This document shows positions 16,420 to 24,783 of a stretch of 64,000 bases of DNA, one piece after another. The stretch is from assembly GCA_031378805.1 (NCBI GenBank), contig JANNEO010000100.1:1-64000 (forward strand), in the 5' to 3' direction. Every line of letters begins with the position of its first letter. The first letter of the stretch is position 1. The translations under genes and the position numbers were made by a program. This DNA comes from JADCCX01 sp031378805. Its GTDB lineage: Bacteria > Pseudomonadota > Alphaproteobacteria > Rhizobiales > Beijerinckiaceae. The notes beneath the pieces are model-generated. The model did not search any database and was not told the origin of the DNA. It saw nothing but the letters and a program-made list of their open reading frames with translations.

Positions 16420-18000
16420 ATGGCATCAGCACATCTCAGGCGTCTCGCAGGGCTGGTGGCGTCAGCTGCTTTCACGGTGTCCTTGGGGATTGCCGAGGCG
16501 AAGACGCTGCGCTGGTCCTCGCAAGGCGACATCGCCACGATGGACCCCTACGCCCATACTGAGAGCTTCACTTCCAACATGCACCACCACATCTACGACC
16601 CGCTGGTGCGGCGCAACAAAGACTTGCAGATCGAGCCGGCGCTGGCGACCTCCTGGACCATCGAGGCCCCTGACCGCTGGCGCTTCAAGCTGCGCTCCGG
16701 CGTCACGTTCCACAATGGCGCGGCTTTCACAGCCGATGACGTGGTGGCGTCGATCACACGTCTCATCCATCCTGGATCGCGGGCCAAGGGCAACCTCTCC
16801 AACGTCACCAAGGCAGAGAAGGTGGACACCCTCACCGTCGACATCACGCTCAACGGCCCCTACCCGCTGCTGCTCAATGATCTTTCCGGCGTCTTCATCA
16901 TGAGCAAGTCCTGGCTGGAGGCCAACAACGCCGTGACGCCGGGCAACACCACCACGGGCGTCACCACCTTCGCCTCGACCAATGCCAACGGAACCGGACC
17001 CTTCGTGCTGGAGAGCTATCAGCCCGACAACCGCACCATCATGAACGTCAACCCGAACTGGTGGGACAAGGCGGCGCACAACCTGACGCGGATCGAGTTC
17101 CGGCCGATCAAGTCGGATGCCACGCGCGTGGCGGCATTGCTTTCAGGCGAGATCGACATGATGGCGCCCGCACCCTTGCAGGATCTCGCCCGCATCGGTG
17201 GCGCGGATGGTTTCAAAGTGGTGGAGGAGCCATCGCTGCGCCTGATCTTCCTGGGCCTCAACCACCGTGCGGAACTGCAGGGCGATCCCGGTCGGCCCAA
17301 CCCGATGAAAGACAGGCGGGTGCGCCAGGCGCTGTGGCACGCGATCGATCTCGACTCGATTCACCGGCGGGTGATGCGGGCGAAATCGCGCACGGTCGGC
17401 ACCATGGTGGCTCCGCCCATCCCTGGCTACGCGGCGGCGCTTGATGCACCGCTGGTTTTCAACGTCGACACGGCCAAAAAGCTGCTGGCGGAAGCGGGCT
17501 TTCCCAATGGCTTCAAGACCAAACTCAACTGTTCCAACGACCGCTACATTGCCGATGAACAGACCTGCGTGGCCATTGCTGCCATGTGGACCCGGATTGG
17601 CGTGACAGTCGACCTCAAGACGGAAAGCCGCGCGACCTATTTTCCGCTCGTCGACAAGGGCGAGAGCGATGCCTATATTCTGGGCTGGGCGACATTGCCG
17701 CCCATGGACAGCTATTCCGTGGCTTCCGCGCTGCTGCATTCCAAGGGTGGCGCGTTTGGAGGCAACAACCCCAACGGGCTGGCCGATCCCCGGCTTGACG
17801 ACCTGACCAAGAAGGCGGCGGTGGAGCTGGATGAAACCAAACGCCGCGCTTTCCTGACCGAAGCCCTGAAGATCACGCGGGACGAGGCTTATTTCATCCC
17901 GCTGCACCAGCAGCCCGTGGCCTGGGCCATGAAGAAGGCGATCGAGGTGCCGGTGTTTGCGGATGAATATGTGCGGCTCTGGTTTGCGAAAGTGAATTGA
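16420..18000 (+). CDS. ABC transporter substrate-binding protein, family 5
   Basis: Secreted binding protein of 526 residues for a peptide-type importer. It has a signal peptide ending near GIAEAKT, a mature start LRWSSQGDIATMDPYAHT, and the family stretch RWRFKLRSGVTFHNGAAFTADDV. A strong GGGGGAGA ribosome site precedes the ATG. It begins a plus-strand operon of binding protein, two permeases, a dual ATPase and an amidohydrolase (16420-23155). It is transcribed divergently from the family 3 binding protein over a gap of about 157 bases, which must hold both promoters; I could not pick convincing elements there. Ligand unknown, plausibly the amidohydrolase substrate or its precursor. Confidence 0.9.
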   Translation: MASAHLRRLAGLVASAAFTVSLGIAEAKTLRWSSQGDIATMDPYAHTESFTSNMHHHIYDPLVRRNKDLQIEPALATSWTIEAPDRWRFKLRSGVTFHNGAAFTADDVVASITRLIHPGSRAKGNLSNVTKAEKVDTLTVDITLNGPYPLLLNDLSGVFIMSKSWLEANNAVTPGNTTTGVTTFASTNANGTGPFVLESYQPDNRTIMNVNPNWWDKAAHNLTRIEFRPIKSDATRVAALLSGEIDMMAPAPLQDLARIGGADGFKVVEEPSLRLIFLGLNHRAELQGDPGRPNPMKDRRVRQALWHAIDLDSIHRRVMRAKSRTVGTMVAPPIPGYAAALDAPLVFNVDTAKKLLAEAGFPNGFKTKLNCSNDRYIADEQTCVAIAAMWTRIGVTVDLKTESRATYFPLVDKGESDAYILGWATLPPMDSYSVASALLHSKGGAFGGNNPNGLADPRLDDLTKKAAVELDETKRRAFLTEALKITRDEAYFIPLHQQPVAWAMKKAIEVPVFADEYVRLWFAKVN

Positions 18001-18071
18001 GGAGATCGAAGCGTGGCGAGCCGCAACCGTTCCCTCTCCCCCTGCGGGAGAAGGGTTATCGCGCACTCCCC

Positions 18072-19043
18072 ATGATCCGCATCATCCTCTCCCGCCTGGC
18101 CCAGATGCTGATGGTGATGGCGGCTGTCACGGCGGTAGCCTTCGTGATTTTCCGCTATGTCGGTGATCCGGTGCTGATCATGGCGCGGGAAGATGCGACT
18201 CCTGCCGAGAAGGCCGCACTTCGCCAGCAGCTTGGCCTTGACCAACCTGTCGTTGTGCAGTTCGGCAAGTTCGTGGCCCGCGTGGCAACCGGCGATCTCG
18301 GCAACAGCTTTCGCAACCAGCGGCCGGTGGCTGGCCTGATCGCGGAACGATTGCCCGCAACGCTCGAGCTTGTGCTGGTGGCGACGCTGCTGGCCCTGCT
18401 GCTCGGCATTCCGCTGGGTGTCTATTGTGCGCTCAAGCCTGAGGGGTGGCTGACGCGCCTGATCCAGACGGTGTCGCTCGTTGGTATTTCCACGCCAACC
18501 TTCGTCACCGGCATCGTGCTGATCCTCGTCTTTTCGGTATGGCTGAAATGGTTGCCCTCCTTTGGCCGGGGCGATGTCGTGAGGCTCGGCTGGTGGAGCA
18601 CCGGCTTTCTCACGTCGAGCGGTCTGCGTTCGTTGGTGCTGCCCTCGGTGACGCTGGCGCTGTTCCAGGTCACGCTCATCATGCGCCTGGTGCGGGCGGA
18701 AATGATCGACGTGTTGTCGTCGGATTATATCCGTTATGCACGGGCGCGTGGGCTGCCTGCCAGCTACATCCACCGCAAGCTGGCCTTGCGCAATGCGCTG
18801 ATGCCTGTGATCACCGTCACGGGCCTGCAGATCGGCGCACTCATCGCCTTTGCCATCGTGACCGAGACCGTGTTCCAGTGGCCCGGCATGGGCCTCCTGT
18901 TCATCCAGGCCGTATCATTCGTCGATCTGCCCGTGATGGCAGCTTATCTCCTGTTCGTCGGTTTCATCTTCGTCAGCATCAACATGGCCGTCGACGTGAT
19001 CTATGCGCTGGTCGATCCGCGCCTGCGCACGCGGGCTGCCTGA
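18072..19043 (+). CDS. Peptide-type ABC transporter permease (DppB-like)
   Basis: Permease of 323 residues. The N-terminal membrane span MIRIILSRLAQMLMVM is followed by YVGDPVLIMAREDATP and GLDQPVVVQF, standard for DppB, and the EAA loop reads ARARGLPASYIHRKLALRNAL. A longer frame from an upstream TTG covers a REP-like fragment (about 18035-18056) and is not protein-like, so I use the ATG at 18072, although its ribosome site is weak. Its TGA stop overlaps the ATG of the DppC-like gene by one base. Confidence 0.9.
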   Translation: MIRIILSRLAQMLMVMAAVTAVAFVIFRYVGDPVLIMAREDATPAEKAALRQQLGLDQPVVVQFGKFVARVATGDLGNSFRNQRPVAGLIAERLPATLELVLVATLLALLLGIPLGVYCALKPEGWLTRLIQTVSLVGISTPTFVTGIVLILVFSVWLKWLPSFGRGDVVRLGWWSTGFLTSSGLRSLVLPSVTLALFQVTLIMRLVRAEMIDVLSSDYIRYARARGLPASYIHRKLALRNALMPVITVTGLQIGALIAFAIVTETVFQWPGMGLLFIQAVSFVDLPVMAAYLLFVGFIFVSINMAVDVIYALVDPRLRTRAA

Positions 19044-20002
19044 TGGCTATGCCGGGTCTTGTCACGGCGGTAATCGGTGCCTTGAGGATTAAGCGTGTGC
19101 TGGGCTGGGTGATCACGCTGCGCCGCGCCAGCCCGCCGCTGCCTGTCTTGCTTGCTGGCATGGTTGCAGGCACGCTTCTCCTGCTTGCGCTGTTTGCGCC
19201 ACAGGTGGCACCCAGCAATCCGCTTGATCTAGCCTCTTTCAATCTGGCGGATAGCGAGATTCCTCCGCTATGGGCGGAAGGTGGCGACCGACGCTTCCTG
19301 TTGGGCACGGACAACCAGGGCCGCGATATGCTGTCCGCCATCCTCTATGGCGCGCGCGTGTCGATCCTGATCGGCGGTGGATCAGTGTTGGTGGCGGCGC
19401 TGATCGGTGTCTCGCTGGGCCTCGTGGCAGGCTATCTCGGCGGGCGGACGGATGCCGTCATCATGCGCATTGGCGATGTCATCCTGTCCTTCCCGACCAT
19501 CCTGCTGGCGCTCCTGGTGGCGGGTTTGGCCCGCGCTGTCTTTCCCGAGGCGGGAAATCCGCGCAACGTCCCCTTCGTGCTGATCAGCGCCATCGCCATC
19601 CACGACTGGGTGCAATATGCCCGCACCGTACGGGCCGCCACGATGGTGGAGCGCGCAAGGGACTACATCAAGGCCGCACGCGTCATCGGCCTGCCGTCCA
19701 CGCGCATCATGTTTCGGCATATCTTGCCCAATGTGATGAGCCCGGTGCTCGTCATCGCCACGATCAACCTGGCCGGCGCCGTGCTGACGGAAGCGACCCT
19801 GTCGTTCCTCGGCGTCGGGATGCCGCCGACTTATCCGTCGCTGGGCACGCTGATCCGCATCGGCAATGAGTTCGTGTTCTCCGGCATCTGGTGGATCGCG
19901 CTGTTTCCGGCCCTCACCCTGGTGATCCTGGTTCTTGCGGTCAACGTGATCGGGGACTGGCTGCGCGACCGGTTCAATCCCAAATTGCGGCAGCGGGCAT
20001 GA
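19043..20002 (+). CDS. Peptide-type ABC transporter permease (DppC-like)
   Basis: Permease of 319 residues, partner of the DppB-like protein. It contains LFAPQVAPSNPLDLASF, then LLGTDNQGRDMLSAILYGAR, the DppC hallmark, and the EAA loop KAARVIGLPSTRIMFRHILPN. The start at 19043 overlaps the previous stop (TGATG), and the stop overlaps the next start as ATGA, so the three genes are translationally coupled. It has an N-terminal extension of about 25 residues before the first membrane span. Confidence 0.9.
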   Translation: MAMPGLVTAVIGALRIKRVLGWVITLRRASPPLPVLLAGMVAGTLLLLALFAPQVAPSNPLDLASFNLADSEIPPLWAEGGDRRFLLGTDNQGRDMLSAILYGARVSILIGGGSVLVAALIGVSLGLVAGYLGGRTDAVIMRIGDVILSFPTILLALLVAGLARAVFPEAGNPRNVPFVLISAIAIHDWVQYARTVRAATMVERARDYIKAARVIGLPSTRIMFRHILPNVMSPVLVIATINLAGAVLTEATLSFLGVGMPPTYPSLGTLIRIGNEFVFSGIWWIALFPALTLVILVLAVNVIGDWLRDRFNPKLRQRA

Positions 20003-21726
20003 GCGCGGCTTCCGTTCCCGCCCTCGCCATCGACAAGCTGAGGGTCGAGTACCCAGATGGCGCAGGTGGCGTGCTTGTCGCAGTCGACGATGTATCGCTC
20101 ACCATTGCGCCTGGCGAAATCCACGCCGTTGTGGGTGAGTCCGGTGCGGGCAAGACAACGGTCGCCAACGCGCTGATCGGCCTCATCGAAAGGCCGGGGC
20201 GTGTGACAGGCGGCACCATGCGCATTGGCGGGGTCATCCTCGATGCTGCAACTGGCAAGGGCCATGGTCTTCAACTCGGGCGCGACATCGGGGTCATCTT
20301 CCAGGATCCCATGACCAGCCTCAACCCACTGTTCACAGTGGAAAGCCAGCTGACCGAGACGATGCGGTTTCATCTGGGCCTTGGTGCTTCCGAAGCGCGG
20401 CTGCGGGCGCTGGACTTGCTGCAGGCTGTCGGCATTCCTGAACCGGAGCGACGGCTGAAGAGCTATCCGCACCAGCTGTCGGGCGGTCAGCGGCAGCGCG
20501 TCGTCATCGCAGCGGCCCTGTCGTGCAATCCCCGACTGCTGGTGGCGGACGAGCCGACAACCGCGCTCGATGTGTCGATCCAGGCGCAGATCCTCGCTCT
20601 GATCAAGGATCTCGCCCGCACCCGCGGCCTCGGTGTCATGCTCGTCACGCACAACATGGGCGTTGTGGCGGAAACCGCTGACAGAGTGACCGTGATGGTG
20701 CGGGGCAAGGCTGTGGAACAGGGGCTGGTGGCCGAAGTGCTGCGCCACCCCCGGCACGCCTACACGCAAGGTCTGCTGGCGGCGGTGCCGCGCCTCGACC
20801 GCAGGCTCGAGCGCTTCGCGGTGCTTTCCGAGGGTGTTGGCAAGGCCGAAACGGCACGCCGGGCCATTGCCGCGCTGAAGCCGGTTGCGAGCCGGGCCAG
20901 CGTCGAGCCGATGCTGCGCGTCGACAATCTGGTGGTTGACTATACCTCCCGAGGCTGGCTGCCTGGCAGCCGGGGGCGGACCTTGCGGGCCGTGGACGGT
21001 GTGTCGTTCGACGTTCGCCGGGGTGAAACGCTTGGCCTCGTGGGCGAAAGCGGCTGCGGCAAGACCACGGTCGCCAGCGTCATCGCGGGGTTGGTGAAGC
21101 CAACCTCGGGTCAGGTGTTGCTGGAGGGGCGGCCCATCGCCGGAGCCACCGCCACAGGCCGCACACGACAGGCCTCGCGTCAGGCACTGCAAATGATCTT
21201 CCAGGATCCCTATGCCTCGCTCAATCCGCGGATGCGCGTGGGTGCGATCCTGGCCGAGCCGGTGTTGTTCTATCGCCTTGCCGCGACCAAGGCTGAAGCG
21301 ACACAGGATGCGGGATTGCTGCTGGAGGCGGTGGGCTTGGACCGTGCCCATGCTGATCGCTTCCCTTTCGCTTTCTCCGGTGGTCAACGCCAGCGCATTT
21401 CCATCGCCCGGGCGCTGGGGGCGAGGCCCCGGCTGCTGATCTGCGACGAGCCAACTTCGTCGCTTGATGTCTCCGTTCAGGCGCAGATCCTCAACCTTCT
21501 CAAGGATCTGCGCGATGCCACAGGTTTGACCATGCTGCTGATCAGCCATGACCTCGCCGTGGTGCGCCAGATGTGCGACCGTGTTGCCGTGATGCAATCC
21601 GGCAGGATCGTTGAGATCGGCGAAACCGAAGGGGTGTTCGAAGCCCCCTCGCATGTCTACACGCGCGAATTGCTGTCTCTGATCCCGCGCATCGACCGGA
21701 TTGCCAAAGGAGCGAACCATGGCTGA
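19999..21726 (+). CDS. Dual-domain peptide ABC transporter ATPase (DppD-DppF fusion)
   Basis: Protein of 575 residues made of two ATPase domains in tandem. The first has Walker A GESGAGKTT (46-54), signature LSGGQRQRVVIAAAL and Walker B LLVADEPTTALD. The second has Walker A GESGCGKTT, signature FSGGQRQRISIARAL and Walker B LLICDEPTSSLD. Both have the DppD/DppF-type wording SYPHQLSGG or its equivalent and the C-terminal HP(R)HAYTQGLL segment in domain one. Such fusions (GsiA-like) power peptide, glutathione and opine importers. It is coupled upstream by an ATGA overlap and overlaps the amidohydrolase start by eight bases. Confidence 0.93.
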   Translation: MSAASVPALAIDKLRVEYPDGAGGVLVAVDDVSLTIAPGEIHAVVGESGAGKTTVANALIGLIERPGRVTGGTMRIGGVILDAATGKGHGLQLGRDIGVIFQDPMTSLNPLFTVESQLTETMRFHLGLGASEARLRALDLLQAVGIPEPERRLKSYPHQLSGGQRQRVVIAAALSCNPRLLVADEPTTALDVSIQAQILALIKDLARTRGLGVMLVTHNMGVVAETADRVTVMVRGKAVEQGLVAEVLRHPRHAYTQGLLAAVPRLDRRLERFAVLSEGVGKAETARRAIAALKPVASRASVEPMLRVDNLVVDYTSRGWLPGSRGRTLRAVDGVSFDVRRGETLGLVGESGCGKTTVASVIAGLVKPTSGQVLLEGRPIAGATATGRTRQASRQALQMIFQDPYASLNPRMRVGAILAEPVLFYRLAATKAEATQDAGLLLEAVGLDRAHADRFPFAFSGGQRQRISIARALGARPRLLICDEPTSSLDVSVQAQILNLLKDLRDATGLTMLLISHDLAVVRQMCDRVAVMQSGRIVEIGETEGVFEAPSHVYTRELLSLIPRIDRIAKGANHG

Positions 21727-23155
21727 CATCCTCATCATCAACGGCATCGTCGTCACGATGGATGGCAAGCGCCGTGTCATCGAAGACGGAGCCGTTGCCA
21801 TCACCGGAGACAGGATCGTCGCTGTCGGCACCACCGCGCAGGTCATGGCAAAGCATAGCGCGAAGAAAGTCATCGATGCCCGTGCCAAGATCGTCATGCC
21901 CGGCATGATCGATGCCCATGCCCATGCGGGCCATGGCTTCATCAAGACACTGGGCGGTGGACGTTCCGACCTCTGGTATGACGCCTGCGGCTTCACCTAC
22001 ACGCAAGGCTCGACGCCTGAATTCTGGCGGGCCGAGGCGCAGCTCGCCGCGCTGGAGCGCCTTCGCTTCGGTGTGACCACGGGCGTTTCGCTGCTGGGCG
22101 GCGGCGACACCATCCTGCGCACGGACGAGCCGGTCTATGGCGATGCGCATTGCGACGGCGTGAAGGAGGTTGGCACCCGCTCCTTCGTGGCTGTCGGTCC
22201 TACGCGGCCACCCCATCCGCTCACCTATGGTCGCTGGAAGGGCAGCAAGGCCCAGACCTATCCCGTGAGCTACGAGCAGCAGCTGGCAACGTGCCGGACG
22301 CTGATCAAGGGCTGGCACGGCAAGCACGGGCAACGCCTCAACATCGCCCTGATCACGCCAACGCTGCGCGAGGAGCACCACAAGGAACTGTCAACGCCCG
22401 ATATGGAACAGGCCATGGCGCAGGCCCGGCAGGTGAGCAGCCTGGCGCGAGACAACGGGCTGGTGTTCACGCAGGACGGTCATACCACGGGCTCCGTCGC
22501 CTTCGCCCAGAAGCTGGGGATCCTGGGGCCTGAAGCGTTGCTGTCCCACGCCACCGGGCTGACGAAGAAGGAGATCGCCATTTGCGCCAAGACGGACACC
22601 AAGATTGCCCACAATCCCAGCGCCATCGCGTCAGTGCTGGCACGGTGCCCGGCGATCGAGCTGATGGACGCGGGCGTCACCGTCGCCATCGCATCGGACG
22701 CCACAGCGCCGGACCGGAGCGGCGACATGTTCCGGCACATGCAGCAGGCGATGCACTACCACAAGACCTTCTTCAAGGATCCCAAGGTGCTGCCGCCGGG
22801 CAAGGCGCTGGAGATGACCACCATCGATGCGGCGAGGGCGCTAGGCATGGAGCGTGAGATCGGTTCCCTGGAGAAAGGCAAGAAGGCGGATGTGGTGCTG
22901 GTCGATCTGGCGCGCCCGCATCTCTATCCGCTGCACATGCCGGTGTTCCGTCTGGTCTGCTTCGCCAATGGCAATGATGTTGCGACCGTCATCGTCAACG
23001 GGAAGGTGCTGATGGAGGATCGCCGGGTAAAGAGCGTCAACGAGGCGAAGGTGCTTGAAACAGCGCAGGCCGAGGCGGACCTGATGCTCGATCGCGGTAA
23101 GCTTAGACCGCTGCTGAAGCCACTGCCGACCTTCTGGGGACATACGCGAGGGTAA
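21719..23155 (+). CDS. Amidohydrolase family protein (AtzB/TrzN/SAH-deaminase-like)
   Basis: Metal-dependent hydrolase of 478 residues. The N-terminal composite domain (DILIINGIVVTMDGKRRVIEDG) leads into PGMIDAHAHAGHG with the HxH metal ligands. Further ligands are likely in TQDGHTTG, LSHATGL and ASDATAPDRSG, the last holding the metal-binding Asp, and KADVVLVDL closes the fold. This is the cytosine-deaminase/MTA-SAH-deaminase/chlorohydrolase branch, which deaminates or dechlorinates heterocycles or cleaves amides. I start at 21719 because AAAGGAG lies six bases upstream. It is the last gene of the peptide-type importer operon, so it probably acts on the imported compound. Substrate unknown. 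Confidence 0.85.
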   Translation: MADILIINGIVVTMDGKRRVIEDGAVAITGDRIVAVGTTAQVMAKHSAKKVIDARAKIVMPGMIDAHAHAGHGFIKTLGGGRSDLWYDACGFTYTQGSTPEFWRAEAQLAALERLRFGVTTGVSLLGGGDTILRTDEPVYGDAHCDGVKEVGTRSFVAVGPTRPPHPLTYGRWKGSKAQTYPVSYEQQLATCRTLIKGWHGKHGQRLNIALITPTLREEHHKELSTPDMEQAMAQARQVSSLARDNGLVFTQDGHTTGSVAFAQKLGILGPEALLSHATGLTKKEIAICAKTDTKIAHNPSAIASVLARCPAIELMDAGVTVAIASDATAPDRSGDMFRHMQQAMHYHKTFFKDPKVLPPGKALEMTTIDAARALGMEREIGSLEKGKKADVVLVDLARPHLYPLHMPVFRLVCFANGNDVATVIVNGKVLMEDRRVKSVNEAKVLETAQAEADLMLDRGKLRPLLKPLPTFWGHTRG

Positions 23156-23239
23156 AGGCTGGAACTTTTGCAGTGACCTTGGCATTAAATGAGATCAGAC
23201 AACACTCTCGTTCAGTCTCCCGGCCTCAGGTGATTCTTC

Positions 23240-24649
23240 ATGATCATTGTCCCGACCATCATGTGCGGCGGTGCCGGAACGCGGCTCTGGCCCGCTTCGC
23301 GGGAGTCCATGCCCAAGCACCTGCTGCCCATGTTTGGCGGTCTCTCGACCTTCCAGCGCACGCTCACGCGTTTCAACGGGGAGGCTGGGTTCGGCAAACC
23401 CGTTGTCATCACCAGCGCCGATTCCCGTTTTCTGATCGGCGAGCAACTGGCCGCCATCGGTGTCGAAGCCGATATCATCCTGGAGCCGAGCCGCCAGGAT
23501 TCAGCTGCCGCCGTGGCGACGGGCGCGATCCACCTGGCGACAACGCGGGGGCCAGACACGCTCTGCCTGATGTTGGCCGCCGATCACTTGATTCACGATG
23601 CCGCCGGGTTCTGTGCTGCTGCGCGCGAAGCCGGGCGGGCAGCCGCCACCGGGCGCATCATGACGCTGGGCATCAAGCCCACTGCTCCAGCCACGGGATA
23701 TGGCTATATCGCACCGGGTGAAGCCATCGCGGGCACGGGTTCCTTTGTGCTGCGCAGTTTCAAGGAAAAGCCAGACGCCGTGATCGCCGCTGCCTATATT
23801 GCTGAGGGCTATCTCTGGAACAGCGGCAATTTTTTGTTCTCGCCCGACCTGATGCTGGCAGAACTGGAAGTGTTCGTGCCTGCAATTCTTGCGGCTGCGC
23901 AAGGGGCCTACGCCAAGGGCCAGCGCGACACGGATTTCATCCGCCTCGACGCGGATCTGTTCAAGACCGCACCCAAGACATCCATCGACTTCGCCGTGAT
24001 GGAGAAGACCGTAAAGGCTGGCGTGACGCCCTATGCGTCGGATTGGTCCGATATCGGCACATGGGATGCGCTGTGGGAAGCATCGCCTCAGGACGAAGCA
24101 GGCAATGTCGAATCTGGCGACGTCAAGACCATCGGTGTGCGCCGCAGCCTTGTGCAGAGCGATGGCACACTGACGACGGTGGTGGGCCTCGATGACGTGA
24201 TCGTGGTTGCAACCAAGGATGCCGTCCTGGTCTCATCGCGGGCGCGCTCTGGTGAGGTGAAGGAGCTGGTGACGGCACTCAGGGCCGATTGCCGCAAGGA
24301 GGCGGACGAGCACAACCGGATGTTCCGGCCGTGGGGCTGGTATCAGCGCATCGACATCGGTCCGCGCTTCCAGGCCAAGCGCATCCATGTGGTGCCAGGC
24401 GGCAGGCTGTCGCTGCAGAAGCATTTCCACCGGGCCGAACACTGGGTTGTCATTCAGGGCACGGCGGAGGTCACGGTCGATCACAGTGTCTCCATGGTGC
24501 GGGAGAACGAGGCCATCCACCTGCCGCTGGGCTGCGTGCATCGCATGGTGAACCCAGGCAAGATCCCCCTCGAGATCATCGAGGTGCAGATTGGCTCCTA
24601 CACGGGCGAGGACGATATCGTCCGCATCGAAGATGTGTATGGCCGCTGA
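23240..24649 (+). CDS. manC: Mannose-1-phosphate guanylyltransferase / mannose-6-phosphate isomerase
   Basis: Bifunctional enzyme of 469 residues that makes GDP-mannose for surface polysaccharides. The N-terminal nucleotidyltransferase has CGGAGTRLWPASRESMPKHL-type signature (positions 9-28) and GYGYI, FKEKP and LWNSGNF motifs. The C-terminal cupin isomerase domain has RPWGWYQRID and GGRLSLQKHFHRAEHW with its metal-binding histidines, then LPLGCVHRM. Length and domain order match the AlgA/ManC/CpsB type. It stands alone between the amidohydrolase operon and putA. Confidence 0.94.
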   Translation: MIIVPTIMCGGAGTRLWPASRESMPKHLLPMFGGLSTFQRTLTRFNGEAGFGKPVVITSADSRFLIGEQLAAIGVEADIILEPSRQDSAAAVATGAIHLATTRGPDTLCLMLAADHLIHDAAGFCAAAREAGRAAATGRIMTLGIKPTAPATGYGYIAPGEAIAGTGSFVLRSFKEKPDAVIAAAYIAEGYLWNSGNFLFSPDLMLAELEVFVPAILAAAQGAYAKGQRDTDFIRLDADLFKTAPKTSIDFAVMEKTVKAGVTPYASDWSDIGTWDALWEASPQDEAGNVESGDVKTIGVRRSLVQSDGTLTTVVGLDDVIVVATKDAVLVSSRARSGEVKELVTALRADCRKEADEHNRMFRPWGWYQRIDIGPRFQAKRIHVVPGGRLSLQKHFHRAEHWVVIQGTAEVTVDHSVSMVRENEAIHLPLGCVHRMVNPGKIPLEIIEVQIGSYTGEDDIVRIEDVYGR

Positions 24650-24741
24650 CCGTTGATACCACTGTCAAAACATAGTCTTGCAGTGATATCAGCCATACAA
24701 TTCGCAAATATCTGGCTTAAATTGGCACTGAAGGCGTCTAT

Positions 24742-24757
24742 TGTGATGGATATCACG
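24742..24757. promoter_or_regulatory. CRP/FNR-like palindrome upstream of putA
   Basis: TGTGATGGATATCACG matches the TGTGA-N6-TCACA pattern at nine of ten key positions and is centred about 34 bases before the putA ATG. The surrounding 130 bases are clearly AT-richer than the neighbouring genes. Which regulator binds is unknown; the position close to the start would suit repression or a downstream-site mode. Confidence 0.35.
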
Positions 24758-24783
24758 GTTTAACGTTTTTTGCGAGCGCCCTC

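Noticed and set aside
17997..18071. TTG-start extension of the DppB-like permease
   Set aside because: The extra 25 codons cover a REP-like fragment; the permease family begins at the ATG at 18072.
19831..21996. Very long minus-strand open frame (about 720 codons) opposite the dual ATPase gene
   Set aside because: The plus-strand frame has two full sets of ABC ATPase motifs. The antisense frame is a by-product of high GC and codon bias.
24660..24700. Possible terminator hairpin after manC (CACTG...CAGTG)
   Set aside because: Only five base pairs with a long loop and no T-run, so it is not convincing.
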